Notes: generated by a model not told the origin, from the sequence alone. A stretch of 64,000 nt of DNA from Brevibacterium sp. 'Marine' (GCF_012844365.1 NZ_CP051626.1:1302001-1366000), one strand, 5' to 3'. Shown: positions 28,246 through 37,494, numbered from the stretch's first letter. Translations and numbers: made by a program.

Positions 28246-28281
28246 CTCCGGTCGGGGGCCGGAGACCTTGGGAGACCAAGG
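28246..28281 (+). other. Pair of hairpins in the rpsM leader
   Basis: CTCCGG-N7-CCGGAG (28246-28264) is followed after one base by CCTTGG-GAGA-CCAAGG (28266-28281), whose loop is of the GNRA type. They lie 48 bases before rpsM. They may be an RNA element binding a ribosomal protein; no T-tract follows, so simple termination is less likely. Confidence 0.4.
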
Positions 28282-28328
28282 ACAGGTCTGCATCAGCACC
28301 TCCGAAACTACAACAGGAGACAGTACCC

Positions 28329-28697
28329 ATGGCACGACTTGCCGGAGTCGACATCCCGCGTGAAAAGCGTGTGGAAGTCGCCTTGACTTACATCTATGGT
28401 GTGGGCCGCACCCGTGCGCGCCAGACCCTGACCGAAACGGGAATCAGCCCTGATACCCGTGTGAAGGACTTGAGCGACGCAGAGCTCGTCCAGCTGCGTG
28501 ACTACATCGAGGGCACATTCCAGGTTGAGGGTGACCTCCGTCGTGAGGTGGCCGCCGATATCCGCCGCAAGGTCGAAATCGGAAGCTATGAAGGCCTGCG
28601 TCACCGCCGCGGTCTGCCGGTTCGCGGTCAGCGGACCAAGACGAATGCGCGTACCCGCAAGGGACCCAAGCGCACCGTGGCCGGTAAGAAGAAGTAA
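28329..28697 (+). CDS. rpsM: 30S ribosomal protein S13
   Basis: 122 aa, starting [24 protein letters not shown]. The C-terminal tail [19 protein letters not shown] contacts P-site tRNA. ACAGGAGACA is the ribosome site. rpsK follows after 51 bases. Confidence 0.99.
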   Translation: MARLAGVDIPREKRVEVALTYIYGVGRTRARQTLTETGISPDTRVKDLSDAELVQLRDYIEGTFQVEGDLRREVAADIRRKVEIGSYEGLRHRRGLPVRGQRTKTNARTRKGPKRTVAGKKK

Positions 28698-28748
28698 CAC
28701 GCTCACCCGGTTGGCCAGCGCCAACCACCTCGATCAGGAGTAGGACAT

Positions 28749-29153
28749 ATGCCTCCCAAGTCACGCGCCGCTACAGTGCGCAAGCCTCGCCGCAAGCTGA
28801 AGAAGAATATCGTTGCCGGCCAGGCTCACATCAAATCAACCTTCAACAACACCATCGTGTCGATCACCGATCCGACCGGTGCTGTCATCTCCTGGGCCTC
28901 CTCAGGTGAGATCGGCTTCAAGGGTTCGCGCAAGTCGACCCCTTACGCCGCTCAGATGGCTGCTGAATCGGCTGCTCGCCGGGCACAGGAACACGGCCTG
29001 AAGAAGGTCGACGTGTTCGTCAAGGGACCGGGCTCGGGCCGCGAGACGGCCATCCGTTCGCTGCAGGCCGCCGGCCTGGAACTGGGAACCATCCAGGATG
29101 TCACCCCCGTTCCGTTCAACGGCTGCCGTCCCCCCAAGCGCCGCCGCGGCTGA
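28749..29153 (+). CDS. rpsK: 30S ribosomal protein S11
   Basis: 134 aa. Signature [20 protein letters not shown] and [20 protein letters not shown], ending [10 protein letters not shown]. It forms part of the platform near the mRNA exit. rpsD normally follows in bacteria; here only 152 bases separate it from rpoA and no S4 gene is present. Confidence 0.99.
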   Translation: MPPKSRAATVRKPRRKLKKNIVAGQAHIKSTFNNTIVSITDPTGAVISWASSGEIGFKGSRKSTPYAAQMAAESAARRAQEHGLKKVDVFVKGPGSGRETAIRSLQAAGLELGTIQDVTPVPFNGCRPPKRRRG

Positions 29154-29305
29154 TCCTTCCGTGGAACTGCAACGGATGACGGGCACTTGTCCGACATCGG
29201 TCGCAGAACGGATTCCCAGATAACCCGAACCGTTCTTCATGGCCGCAGAGCCATGACGTGCAGTGCGAACGTCATATAGCGGATGTTCGCTGAAAGGAAG
29301 CCCAC

Positions 29306-30304
29306 GTGCTCATTGCACAGCGCCCAACGCTCACGGAAGAAGTCGTCTCCGATAACCGCTCACGGTTCGCCATCGAACCGCTCGAGCCCGGATTCGGCTA
29401 CACCCTCGGCAACTCGCTTCGCCGGACCCTGCTGTCCTCGATCCCTGGTGCCGCCGTCACGTCCATCCGGATCGACGGAGTGCTCCACGAGTTCAGCACC
29501 GTACCGGGAGTCAAGGAGGATGTCACCGAGTTCATCCTCAACCTGAAGTCCCTGGTCGTATCGTCCGAATTCGACGAACCGGTCGTCGCCTACCTGCGCA
29601 AGCAGGGACCTGGCACCGTGACCGCTGCCGATGTCTCTGCTCCCGCCGGGGTCGAGATCCACAACCCGGACCTGCACATCGCCACGCTGAATGGTGAGGG
29701 TCGTCTGGACATGGAACTGACCATCGAACGTGGACGCGGATACGTTTCGAGCGCTCAGAACAAGAACGCGGATGCAGAGATCGGCCGGATCCCGGTCGAT
29801 TCGATCTACTCCCCGGTTCTCAAGGTCACCTACAAGGTCGAAGCAACGCGTGTCGAACAGCGCACCGACTTCGACCGACTGGTCCTCGACGTCGAAACCA
29901 AGCCCTCGATGACCCCGCGCGATGCCATCGCATCTGCGGGCAAGACCCTGGTCGAACTCTTCGGCCTGGCTCGAGAGCTCAACGTCGAAGCTGAAGGCAT
30001 CGAGATCGGACCCTCGCCTGTGGACGCGGCACTGGCCGCCGACCTGGCGCTGGCGATCGAAGATCTCGACCTGACCGTGCGCTCCTACAACTGCCTCAAG
30101 CGCGAAGGCATCCACACCGTCGGTGAGCTCGTTGCTCGCAGCGAGGCCGATCTGATGGATATCCGCAACTTCGGTTCGAAGTCGATCGACGAGGTCAAGG
30201 CGAAGCTCAACGAGCTCGGCCTGAGCCTCAAGGACAGTCCTGCCGGCTTCGAAGCCGGTCTCGTTGATGAGGACCAGTCCTACGTCGAAGACGAACAGTA
30301 CTGA
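29306..30304 (+). CDS. rpoA: RNA polymerase alpha subunit
   Basis: 332 aa, GTG start after GAAAGGAAG. The N-terminal assembly domain contains [31 protein letters not shown]. The C-terminal domain ([31 protein letters not shown]) holds the residues for UP-element and activator contact. It is in its usual place before rplQ. Confidence 0.99.
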   Translation: MLIAQRPTLTEEVVSDNRSRFAIEPLEPGFGYTLGNSLRRTLLSSIPGAAVTSIRIDGVLHEFSTVPGVKEDVTEFILNLKSLVVSSEFDEPVVAYLRKQGPGTVTAADVSAPAGVEIHNPDLHIATLNGEGRLDMELTIERGRGYVSSAQNKNADAEIGRIPVDSIYSPVLKVTYKVEATRVEQRTDFDRLVLDVETKPSMTPRDAIASAGKTLVELFGLARELNVEAEGIEIGPSPVDAALAADLALAIEDLDLTVRSYNCLKREGIHTVGELVARSEADLMDIRNFGSKSIDEVKAKLNELGLSLKDSPAGFEAGLVDEDQSYVEDEQY

Positions 30305-30327
30305 TTAAGACCTAGGAGTAACTGACA

Positions 30328-30855
30328 ATGCCAACCCCAACCAAGGGTCCCCGTCTCGGCGGATCGCCCACACACGAGCGCATGATGCTCAACAACCTGG
30401 CAGCCCAGCTGTTCGAGCACAAGCAGATCAAGACGACCGTGACCAAGGCCAAGCGCCTGCGCCCGGTTGCCGAGCGCATGATCACGAACGCCAAGAAGGG
30501 TGACCTGGCCGCACGTCGTCGCGTGCTCGGCCAGATCTCCGACAAGTCGATCGTGCACGAGCTCTTCACCTCGATCGCCGAAACGATGGCCGAGCGTCCC
30601 GGTGGATACACCCGGATCACCAAGATCGGTCCTCGCCCCGGCGACAACGCCCCGATGGCCGTCATCGAACTGGTCCTCGAGCCCTACTCGCCGAAGCAGG
30701 CAACCGTGAAGGAAGCCGAGCAGGCGACCGCCGCTGCTGCCGCTCCGGCAGAAGAGGCACCGGTTGAGGCCGAGGTCGTCGACGAGGCGCCCGCCGAGGA
30801 CGCCGCTGTCGAGGCTGACGCCGAGACCGCTGACGAGGCTGCCGAGGAGAAGTAA
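30328..30855 (+). CDS. rplQ: 50S ribosomal protein L17 with long acidic tail
   Basis: 175 aa against about 127 in E. coli. The core ([27 protein letters not shown]) is normal. After about residue 130 it continues as an Ala/Glu-rich acidic tail ([17 protein letters not shown]). Similar tails occur in other actinobacteria. It is the last gene of the alpha operon, followed by a very strong hairpin. The truA gene that often follows is absent. Confidence 0.98.
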   Translation: MPTPTKGPRLGGSPTHERMMLNNLAAQLFEHKQIKTTVTKAKRLRPVAERMITNAKKGDLAARRRVLGQISDKSIVHELFTSIAETMAERPGGYTRITKIGPRPGDNAPMAVIELVLEPYSPKQATVKEAEQATAAAAAPAEEAPVEAEVVDEAPAEDAAVEADAETADEAAEEK

Positions 30856-30899
30856 ACTCCTCGACCGACTCCCGGCTGGGATCTCCCACGCCGTGAGTC

Positions 30900-30945
30900 A
30901 TACACTTCGGGCGGGCACCTGCACAGGTGCCCGCCCGAAGTGTAT
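30900..30945 (+). terminator. Terminator of the alpha operon
   Basis: A perfect 22-bp stem with a 2-base gap. The left arm runs 30900-30921 (contains CGGGCGGGCACCTG) and the right arm 30924-30945. It lies 44 bases after rplQ. Confidence 0.9.
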
Positions 30946-31030
30946 TCAGCGCTGGTGCGGGGATCGGCAAGGACGTGCAGGCCGCCTCGGCGGGGTCAGT
31001 TTGCACGCACCTGTCCGGCCACCTTCGCGT

Positions 31031-31096
31031 GAATAATCTCTTTTGGTTCCAATCATCGCTCTCGATTCAGATGATTGGAACGAATAGCGATTATTC
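31031..31096. repeat. 66-bp AT-rich interrupted inverted repeat between convergent genes
   Basis: Outer arms GAATAATC (31031-31038) and GATTATTC (31089-31096). Inner arms GTTCCAATCATC (31046-31057) and GATGATTGGAAC (31070-31081). The side gaps are symmetric (7 bases each) around a 12-base centre. Clearly more AT-rich than its surroundings. It lies between rplQ and putP with no gene attached. The rest of 30946-31180 shows nothing else. Confidence 0.6.
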
Positions 31097-31194
31097 CGGT
31101 ACGCAACCTGAGGCGCGATCTGTTCAGAGCACCGACGGTGGGTAGGCCATGGGCCATACACACGTCTCGATATGACGAGGGCCGGGGCACGAAG

Positions 31195-31224
31195 AAGGCC
31201 GGGGCACGATCATGCCCCGGCCTT
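31195..31224 (-). terminator. Terminator of putP
   Basis: AAGGCCGGGGCA and TGCCCCGGCCTT form a 12-bp perfect stem with a 6-base loop, 59 bases past the putP stop. A further partial copy of GCCGGGGCAC lies at 31180-31190. Confidence 0.8.
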
Positions 31225-31282
31225 CGCTGTGCTTGCGTCGACTCTTACGTCGTGCGTCGGCTCTCACGTCACGAGTCTGTTC

Positions 31283-32803
31283 TCACTTCACCCGGGAGAG
31301 GGCCACGGATTCGTCGAACTCGATGTCAGAGGCCGCATCGTGTTTGTAGGTGAAGCGGCTGACGACGATGGCGACGATGAGGTTGACGATGAAGCCGGGG
31401 ATGATCTCGTAGATCGCATCCGTCATCGGGGTGCTCACCTGCCCCCAGACGAAGGCCACCACCGCACCGGAGAGCAGGCCGAACAGGGCGCCCCAGTTGC
31501 TCAGTCGCTTCCAGAACAGTGTGAGCAGGACGATCGGGCCGAAGGACGCGCCGAAGCCTGCCCACGCGAATGCGACGAGGTCGAGGATGCTGTTCGACGG
31601 CGAGATCGCGAGCACCACTGCGATGATGGCGACGACGAGCACGCCGAGGCGGCCGAGCAGCACATAGGTCTTGTCGTGCAGAGTTCGTGTGGAACCGGTC
31701 CGCAGGGCGACGATCTTGAAGAGGTCCTCGATGAGAGCCGACGATGTGACGACGAGCTGCGAGGAGATCGTCGACATGATCGCAGCCAGCACCGCTGCCA
31801 GCACGAGGCCGGCGATGAACGGGTGGAAGAGGATCTGCGCCAGGTCGAGGAAGACGGTTTCGGCATCGGCGGGCTCCATGTCCGCGTGCTGGGAGAAGTA
31901 GGAGATGCCGACGATGGCGGTGGCGATGGCGCCGAGGGCGGAGATCGCCATCCAGCCGACGCCGATGCGCCGGGCGACGCCGGCATCGGCGGGTGTGCGC
32001 AGCGCCATGAAGCGCACGATGATGTGCGGCTGTCCGAAGTAGCCCAGTCCCCAGGCCAGGGCGGAGACGATGGATGCGATCGTGGCGAAGGTCCAGAAGT
32101 CGCCCGAGCCGACGAGGCTGAGCAGGCCGGGGTCGATCTCGGAGACGTTGCTGATCACGGTCGACGGTCCGCCGGCGTTGATGACGGCGACGATCGGCAC
32201 GGCAATGAGAGCGGCGAACATCAGCAGCCCCTGTGCGACGTCGGTGAGAGTCGCGCCGAGGAAGCCGCCGAAGAGTGTGTAGACCATGGTGATTGCGGCG
32301 ACGAGGAGCATTCCGCCGAGGTAGTTGAGTCCGAAGCTCGACTCGAAGAACTTGCCGGCCGCCACCATGCCCGAGGAGACGTAGAAGGTGAAGAAGACGA
32401 GGATGATGACGCCGCACACGATGCGCAGCAGTCGTGTCCGATCCTTCAGCCGCTGTTCGAAGAAGCTGGGGATTGTGATCGAATCGCCGGCCTTCTCCGT
32501 GAACGCGCGCAGTCGAGGTGCGACGATCTTCCAGTTGATCCACGCGCCGACGGTCAGGCCGACGGCGATCCAGGCTTCGATGAGACCGGAGACGTAGATG
32601 GCGCCGGGCAGACCCATCAGCAGCCAACCGGACATATCCGAGGCGCCGGCGCTGAGAGCGGCAACGCCGGGCCGCAGTCCACGGCCGGCGAGCATATAGT
32701 CATCGAGGCTGTTCCTCGTTCTGCGATAGGCGAACCAGCCGATGGCCAGCATGCCGATGAAGTAGAGGACGATTGCGATCGTGCGGAAAGTGGTTTCTGA
32801 CAT
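31283..32803 (-). CDS. putP: Sodium/proline symporter
   Basis: 506 aa, GAAGGAG before the ATG. A member of the sodium:solute symporter family with about 13 hydrophobic segments. The PutP-like opening is TRNSLDDYMLAGRGLRPGVAALSAGASDMSGW, in which the Ser and Asp of the sodium site are visible. Conserved further along are GLGYFGQPHIIVRFMALR and the SxxASTISSQLVV-type segment (AIMSTISSQLVVTSSAL). It imports proline with sodium for nutrition or osmoprotection. No proline catabolic gene is adjacent. Confidence 0.93.
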   Translation of the reverse strand: MSETTFRTIAIVLYFIGMLAIGWFAYRRTRNSLDDYMLAGRGLRPGVAALSAGASDMSGWLLMGLPGAIYVSGLIEAWIAVGLTVGAWINWKIVAPRLRAFTEKAGDSITIPSFFEQRLKDRTRLLRIVCGVIILVFFTFYVSSGMVAAGKFFESSFGLNYLGGMLLVAAITMVYTLFGGFLGATLTDVAQGLLMFAALIAVPIVAVINAGGPSTVISNVSEIDPGLLSLVGSGDFWTFATIASIVSALAWGLGYFGQPHIIVRFMALRTPADAGVARRIGVGWMAISALGAIATAIVGISYFSQHADMEPADAETVFLDLAQILFHPFIAGLVLAAVLAAIMSTISSQLVVTSSALIEDLFKIVALRTGSTRTLHDKTYVLLGRLGVLVVAIIAVVLAISPSNSILDLVAFAWAGFGASFGPIVLLTLFWKRLSNWGALFGLLSGAVVAFVWGQVSTPMTDAIYEIIPGFIVNLIVAIVVSRFTYKHDAASDIEFDESVALSRVK

Positions 32804-32939
32804 CCGAGCTCAGCTCCTTCGATAGGCCGAGCCGACCCTACAGCACAAGAGGTCGAAGGTGTGAATTGCCTGTGCGCCTACCTGGTGTGAGGATACACCT
32901 CGACCTGCCTCCGAGGGCAGGGCTCGATAGACGGATGCG

Positions 32940-34097
32940 TCAGACAGACGGCAGACGGGGTGCTCGGGGGACCGGCGTGGTGGAGGCCCCCACCGAGAAG
33001 GCCGCGATCGGCCGACCGTGGAGGAAGGTGGCCAGTTCGCGTCGGAGAGTCGGGCTGTCCTTGAGTTCGGAGTGGACATCGACCCGCAGCCCGTGCCGGT
33101 CGAGCGTCAGCCAGATCCGCAGCAGGATCCGTCCGACCTCCACCTCGTCCGCGGCCGACAGCGTCGGTCGATCGGGGACGGACAGGACCAGATGATGAGG
33201 ATGACGTCGTTCGCGACGAGCAGCCGAGGCGGGCTTTGCCGCAGAGGTCGCACGAAGTCCTGCACGCAATGAACGCGGCAGCGCTGACAGCGGTGCGTCC
33301 TGATCCGATTTCGCGAACGACCGCATCGCGGAGTCCGCCAGCGCGAATGGTCTGAGCCCCACCGATGTCAGGCCGACGATCCAGGAGTGCAGCCATGCCT
33401 GATCGAGCAGGGCCGCGGCTCGAGCCCCTGCCGCCGGGATGCGCAGACACTCGGCAGTGAGTCCGTCCCGGTGGTAGCGCGGGTCGGCGGGATCGAAGCG
33501 CAGCCAGCGCAGGGTTTCGGCGAACACCGGCCGATCACCGAAAGAATGCAGAGCGGCACGACGCAGCCATGCCCGCCAGGCGCGGTCGGGGATCTCCACC
33601 AGGTCGACCGCTGTGTCGGCCATGGCGCCGCGGCAGATCGCGGTCGCCTCGGCGAAGCGGGCCTCTGCCCGGTCCAAGGGGCCGCGGTCGACCTGCCGAT
33701 GGCCCAGGTCCGCGTTCCCGAACCCGGGCCACGCACTGCCGTCCGCCGGCGCCGAATCCCAGGCGGTGGGGTCCGCGACGGATTCCGCAGTGGCCAGGCG
33801 CACCCGGATGTCCACGGTGGGCCCGCGCCCTCGGACGGCGACCGATTCGGTGTGCACCCCCGCCTCGGCGGCGGCGATCGCCAGCGACTCCACCCAGCAG
33901 CCCATGCTCAGGTGGAGATCCTCACTGCGCGGGTCCCCGTGCGGCAGCAGACGGGCCGGGTCGACCCCGACCCGGACCTCGGCGACGGCGGGCGTGCAGC
34001 TCGTGATCTCAGGAACCCACGGTTGGGTGTTGTGGGCGGATGGGGCGGAGGCGGCGACTGTGAAGAGAGACTCGACGAGGGCGGCGGTCAGTGTCAA
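32940..34097 (-). CDS. Acg-like nitroreductase-family protein
   Basis: 385 aa from TTG 34097, which overlaps the stop of the upstream gene (TTGA) and has GAGGAG upstream; longer in-frame readings have no support. The N-terminal FMN-type motif ASAPSAHNTQPW is diagnostic for the nitroreductase superfamily, and the C-terminal repeat of the fold (GRILLRIWLTLDRHGLRVDVHSELK) fits the two-domain Acg group. Acg-like proteins bind FMN and may store or oxidise flavin. It is the last gene of the four-gene cluster. The substrate is unknown. Confidence 0.75.
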   Translation of the reverse strand: MTLTAALVESLFTVAASAPSAHNTQPWVPEITSCTPAVAEVRVGVDPARLLPHGDPRSEDLHLSMGCWVESLAIAAAEAGVHTESVAVRGRGPTVDIRVRLATAESVADPTAWDSAPADGSAWPGFGNADLGHRQVDRGPLDRAEARFAEATAICRGAMADTAVDLVEIPDRAWRAWLRRAALHSFGDRPVFAETLRWLRFDPADPRYHRDGLTAECLRIPAAGARAAALLDQAWLHSWIVGLTSVGLRPFALADSAMRSFAKSDQDAPLSALPRSLRAGLRATSAAKPASAARRERRHPHHLVLSVPDRPTLSAADEVEVGRILLRIWLTLDRHGLRVDVHSELKDSPTLRRELATFLHGRPIAAFSVGASTTPVPRAPRLPSV

Positions 34098-35260
34098 TGG
34101 TGCTCCTCGGGCGGGGACGGAGGCAGGGTGCGGTCGACGAACACGAGCCGGTGCAGCTGCCTGCCCCCGGAACGGGCGAAGACCGCCGCCGAGGCGGGAT
34201 TGTCCTCGGCGATGAACGTGACCCGCAGTCGTCGATATCCCTTGGCGACCAGTGCACAGTTGAGTTCGCGGATGGCCAGGCTGAGCAGGCCCGACCCCTG
34301 ATAGCGGGGGTCGGTGCCCTGGATGATGAGCACCGCGTCGCTCATCGTGCGACGGTGCACGAGCAGGTCGAGGATGGTGCGCACACCGAGGCGGCCGCCG
34401 TGGCGACGCAGGACCGGCACCGGGTCGGGAATGACGAGAGCGAAGCAGCGAGGCGGGGCGTCGGCAGGATCGCCGGCACCGGTGATGTCGATGATGAGAT
34501 CCGGATCCATCAGGGAGGACAGGCCCTGCATCTGCGAGCGCAGCTGAGCGGGTGTGATGGACGTGTAATAGGGCAGTTCGGAGAAGGCGGCGTTGAGGCA
34601 AGGCAGCAGCCGGTCGGCGAAACGGCGCAGACCGAGACGGGAGACAGGGCGGCGACGCAGCCCCTGGCGACGCCATTCGTCAGCGGTGACCGCAGTCGCG
34701 CGGGCTGCGGGAATGGATCCGACGGGCACCTCCCACGTGTGTGCGGGACCCCAGGTCTCGAAACCGGCCGCGGCGAACGCCGGCCAGCAGAAGGCGGGAT
34801 TCCACGCTGTGTCGAAGAAGCCGGGATGGCGGACACCGTCGGTGAGCAGACCGCCGGTGACGTTCGGCAGGGGAGAGACGGGACCGAAGATCCGTGTTGC
34901 TCCCACCTGTTCGGCTCGCTCGACGAGGAACGCGATCAGCACGTCCAGCGCCTCCTCGTCGGCGACTTCGACGGCGCCGAAGAACAGAGGCGCAGCGGTT
35001 GCGTCAGCAGAACCCAGTTCGGCGGCCAATGCAGCCGACCGGTGGCACATGACGCGGGCCGCCGCTTCCCCCTGAGCGGTGTCGAACAGCCACAGCTCGA
35101 CGGGTTCGTCGAACCATCCGCGCCCGGCGAACCAGTCGCGGATATCGGCGGCGAAGAGTGGAACATAGTGGTCCTCTTCGCCGCGCGCCCGCGCCAGGCG
35201 TGGGGCCAGGTCGATGAACTCGGCGAGATCGGCCCGGGAACGCACCCGCCGCGGTCTCAT
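34094..35260 (-). CDS. GNAT-like acyltransferase related to YghO
   Basis: 388 aa. The middle contains GATRIFGPVSPLPNVTGGLL and FFDTAWNPAFCWPAFAAAGF, which recall the YghO family of uncharacterised GNAT proteins. The C-terminal half has a GNAT core (VLIIQGTDPRYQGSGLLSLA, then VTFIAEDNPASAAVFARSGG). By fold it would move an acyl group from CoA or a carrier to an amine. It overlaps both neighbours by 4 bases (ATGA type), so all are translated together. The substrate is unknown. Confidence 0.7.
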   Translation of the reverse strand: MRPRRVRSRADLAEFIDLAPRLARARGEEDHYVPLFAADIRDWFAGRGWFDEPVELWLFDTAQGEAAARVMCHRSAALAAELGSADATAAPLFFGAVEVADEEALDVLIAFLVERAEQVGATRIFGPVSPLPNVTGGLLTDGVRHPGFFDTAWNPAFCWPAFAAAGFETWGPAHTWEVPVGSIPAARATAVTADEWRRQGLRRRPVSRLGLRRFADRLLPCLNAAFSELPYYTSITPAQLRSQMQGLSSLMDPDLIIDITGAGDPADAPPRCFALVIPDPVPVLRRHGGRLGVRTILDLLVHRRTMSDAVLIIQGTDPRYQGSGLLSLAIRELNCALVAKGYRRLRVTFIAEDNPASAAVFARSGGRQLHRLVFVDRTLPPSPPEEHH

Positions 35261-35679
35261 TCGGAACTGAGTTTCGTGAAATCGTCGATCATACCCAGCC
35301 GACCGTCCTCGGCTCGGAACTCACCATTCGTGTATCCCCATTCGTCGGCTGTGAGGATCCGGATGAAGCCGCCTCGGGCCGGTGAGTCCTTGCCGCTGCC
35401 GACCAGCCACCTCATGATCTCCCGATGCTCGGGGGTGCGTGCATAGGCGAGAAGATCGTCACGGGTGGCGAAGGCGACCATCAGTCCGATCCGGTCTGGA
35501 AACTCGAAGTAGCTGCGATGCCACAGGTAGCCGGCTGAGGCCTTCAGCCCCTTGGCCACCCGCGGCCACCTCCGCAGCTGGCCCATCATCGCCAGCGGGT
35601 TGCGGTAGCGGTTCGCGCCGAGGAAGAACGCTTCGGCTCGGGCCTGCGGCGGGGCCAGGGAGAAATCATTCGATCGCAT
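35257..35679 (-). CDS. Small protein resembling a dimeric alpha/beta-barrel (monooxygenase-like), function unknown
   Basis: 140 aa from ATG 35679, which has AGGAGGG upstream; the ORF can be read longer but the extension runs through the ligase in another frame. It contains LGANRYRNPLAMMGQLRRWP, GYLWHRSYFEFPDRIGLMVA and LAYARTPEHREIMRWL. The last resembles the conserved strand-helix of ABM or spheroidene-monooxygenase-like proteins. It overlaps the ligase by 14 bases and the acyltransferase by 4. The family assignment is weak. Confidence 0.65.
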   Translation of the reverse strand: MRSNDFSLAPPQARAEAFFLGANRYRNPLAMMGQLRRWPRVAKGLKASAGYLWHRSYFEFPDRIGLMVAFATRDDLLAYARTPEHREIMRWLVGSGKDSPARGGFIRILTADEWGYTNGEFRAEDGRLGMIDDFTKLSSE

Positions 35680-37288
35680 CGTCACCCTCCTGCGTTCGTT
35701 GGACATAGACGTTCTTGATCTTCGTGTTCGCCGTTTCGAACGGGCCTGTGGCGTGATCGTGGACCTCGACGTGGATCTCCGCGGTCGTCGGGTCCTCCTC
35801 CAGGCTCTGCGCGAAGTCTCTCGACACCGACGCGAGGTGCCCGAGCACCCCGGCCCGGATCGTCTCAGCCAGGTCCTGCCGCGCAGCCCCGTCCATGAAC
35901 GGGGACTCTTCCCGCAGCTGGATGTGCAGGGCGGGGCGCTGTTCGTACCCGGCGATCTCACGCAGTTCGATGCGGAAGGACTCGATGAGGTGGGCCCGGG
36001 GATTGTCTCGGTAGAGCCCGTTCTCGATGTCGAGGGGATAGATGTTGGCGCCCATATACGAGATCGTCGAATCCGCGCGCCCGAACAGCAGCACGAACGG
36101 CAGCTTCATCCCATTGCCGGCGAACGCCGCCGAACACGCTCGCGCCAGATCCGGATGGCGACGGGTGAGCTCGACCATGGTCGGGAAGTCGATGAGCGTG
36201 GCCTCGTCTCCGATGTTGTAACGCAGCCGTGGACTCATCACCGCCGCCGAGTTGATCGTGGCGACCAGTTCACCGTCGTCGGTGGTCTCCAAATAGGTCT
36301 CCAACGGGTTGTACTGGAAGACCATCGGCACGCGAGACTCGTCGGGGCCGAGCACATCGGCACGGAAGTCGAGATCGTGGGCCAAGGCCCGACGGATGAC
36401 GACGGAGAGGTCGGATTCGCCGGCCATCCCGATCGTCAGGTCGCTGGCGCCGTACCCGGAATAGACCCGCTCGAAACGCGCCTCGAGGTAGTCGCGCAGA
36501 CCTTCCGTCATCGCTTCTCCGCCGACGAACCCATTGAGCCGAAAGTCGGCCCATCTCTCGGGTTCGGTGTCCATCCGGTCGACGAGATGCTTGAGGAACG
36601 GGGGATAGGCGCTGATGAGGTAGGAGTGATTCGGTCCGAAATGCTGCATCGTGTCGAGGATCTTCTCGAGATCCGGGCCCGTGTTCTTCACCATCGCCAC
36701 CTTGGCCATGGCCAGACCCGTATTCGTCCCCGTCGCCCAGGCCCCCATCGAGAAGGCGTTGATGCAGAACAGGTCCGTGTGGTCGAAGAGCATCGTGACG
36801 TAGCCGGCGACGTTCTTATGGACGGTGTCGAGCTCCTTCTTCGACCGCATCCAGTTGAATGGGGTGCCCGAGGAACCCGAGGATTCGTCGACGACGGTGC
36901 CGACACGGTCGATCCGACCGTCCCAGCAGCGATGTTCCTCGCTGTAGCGGCGAACGAACTCGTCCTTCGACGTCGGCGTGTAGGCCTCGAGATCCCACCA
37001 CCGGAACTCGAATCCGGAACGCGCAAGAAAGTCCTGGTATGCCGGCACATCGAGGGAGGCCTGCTGGCAGATCATCCAAGCATTGAGCTTCGCGAAAGGT
37101 TCGAGCCGCGGGTTGTAATGGCGGGCAGTGAAGCGCCAGATCGCGGGGTGTGCCCGGTAGGCGCCGTAGGCGGCGGTGAGCCCGACGTTCGCCAGCCGCA
37201 GCACAGCCTGCCGGGCCAGGTTGACCGGTCCGCGGGGGATCGGCAGACGACGGAGTTCGGCTTCCGGTGTGAGGTGGGTCTCTCTCAT
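35666..37288 (-). CDS. PaaK/CapK-like adenylate-forming ligase
   Basis: 540 aa. The AMP-binding loop is VDESSGSSGTPFNW at about residue 138. Further motifs are YSGYGASD (A5-like), a Tyr/Asp-rich YNIGDEATLIDFP (A7-like) and FGRADSTISYMGANIYPLDI (A8 hinge). This is the layout of phenylacetate-CoA ligase relatives. They activate a carboxylic acid as an acyl adenylate and pass it to CoA or a carrier. It is first in the cluster, with a -10-like hexamer 6 bases before the ATG. The acid substrate is unknown; no carrier protein gene is visible nearby. Confidence 0.8.
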   Translation of the reverse strand: MRETHLTPEAELRRLPIPRGPVNLARQAVLRLANVGLTAAYGAYRAHPAIWRFTARHYNPRLEPFAKLNAWMICQQASLDVPAYQDFLARSGFEFRWWDLEAYTPTSKDEFVRRYSEEHRCWDGRIDRVGTVVDESSGSSGTPFNWMRSKKELDTVHKNVAGYVTMLFDHTDLFCINAFSMGAWATGTNTGLAMAKVAMVKNTGPDLEKILDTMQHFGPNHSYLISAYPPFLKHLVDRMDTEPERWADFRLNGFVGGEAMTEGLRDYLEARFERVYSGYGASDLTIGMAGESDLSVVIRRALAHDLDFRADVLGPDESRVPMVFQYNPLETYLETTDDGELVATINSAAVMSPRLRYNIGDEATLIDFPTMVELTRRHPDLARACSAAFAGNGMKLPFVLLFGRADSTISYMGANIYPLDIENGLYRDNPRAHLIESFRIELREIAGYEQRPALHIQLREESPFMDGAARQDLAETIRAGVLGHLASVSRDFAQSLEEDPTTAEIHVEVHDHATGPFETANTKIKNVYVQRTQEGDDAIE

Positions 37289-37294
37289 GTTCCG

Positions 37295-37300
37295 AGGCTA
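37295..37300 (-). promoter_or_regulatory. -10 hexamer of a likely leaderless promoter of the four-gene cluster
   Basis: On the minus strand TAGCCT, then 6 bases, then the ligase ATG (37288). No ribosome site. Confidence 0.4.
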
Positions 37301-37380
37301 ACCCAGCCTCAGGTCCGGGCACACGGAAAACTTCGAAGATGTGTCAGAACCGCATCAAACGACGGGGCGAACCCCGACCA

Positions 37381-37486
37381 TCACCGAGGCGGCCCACCCG
37401 ACGCCGGATCGCCTCGGCGAGGTGGACCGAATCGGTCGATCCGCCCACCGCGGCGGGCCCGGTCAGGGGCGCGTCGCCTCGGCGAG
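37381..37486. repeat. Three copies of a CGCCTCGGCGA-type motif downstream of purU
   Basis: ACCGAGGCGGCC (37383-37394), TCGCCTCGGCGAGGTG (about 37409-37424) and again TCGCCTCGGCGAGGTG (about 37474-37489). The same core recurs in other gaps of the window. Confidence 0.45.
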
Positions 37487-37494
37487 GTGATGGT

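Noticed and set aside
31172..32800. 542-codon plus-strand frame opposite putP
   Set aside because: Shadow of PutP; the minus-strand product has full transporter motifs.
32940..34676. 578-codon version of the nitroreductase-like gene
   Set aside because: The upstream 190 codons overlap the acyltransferase gene in another frame; the TTG at 34097 has a ribosome site and the coupled TTGA overlap.
34091..35446. 451-codon plus-strand frame opposite the acyltransferase
   Set aside because: Antisense to the coupled cluster; no homology-like motifs.
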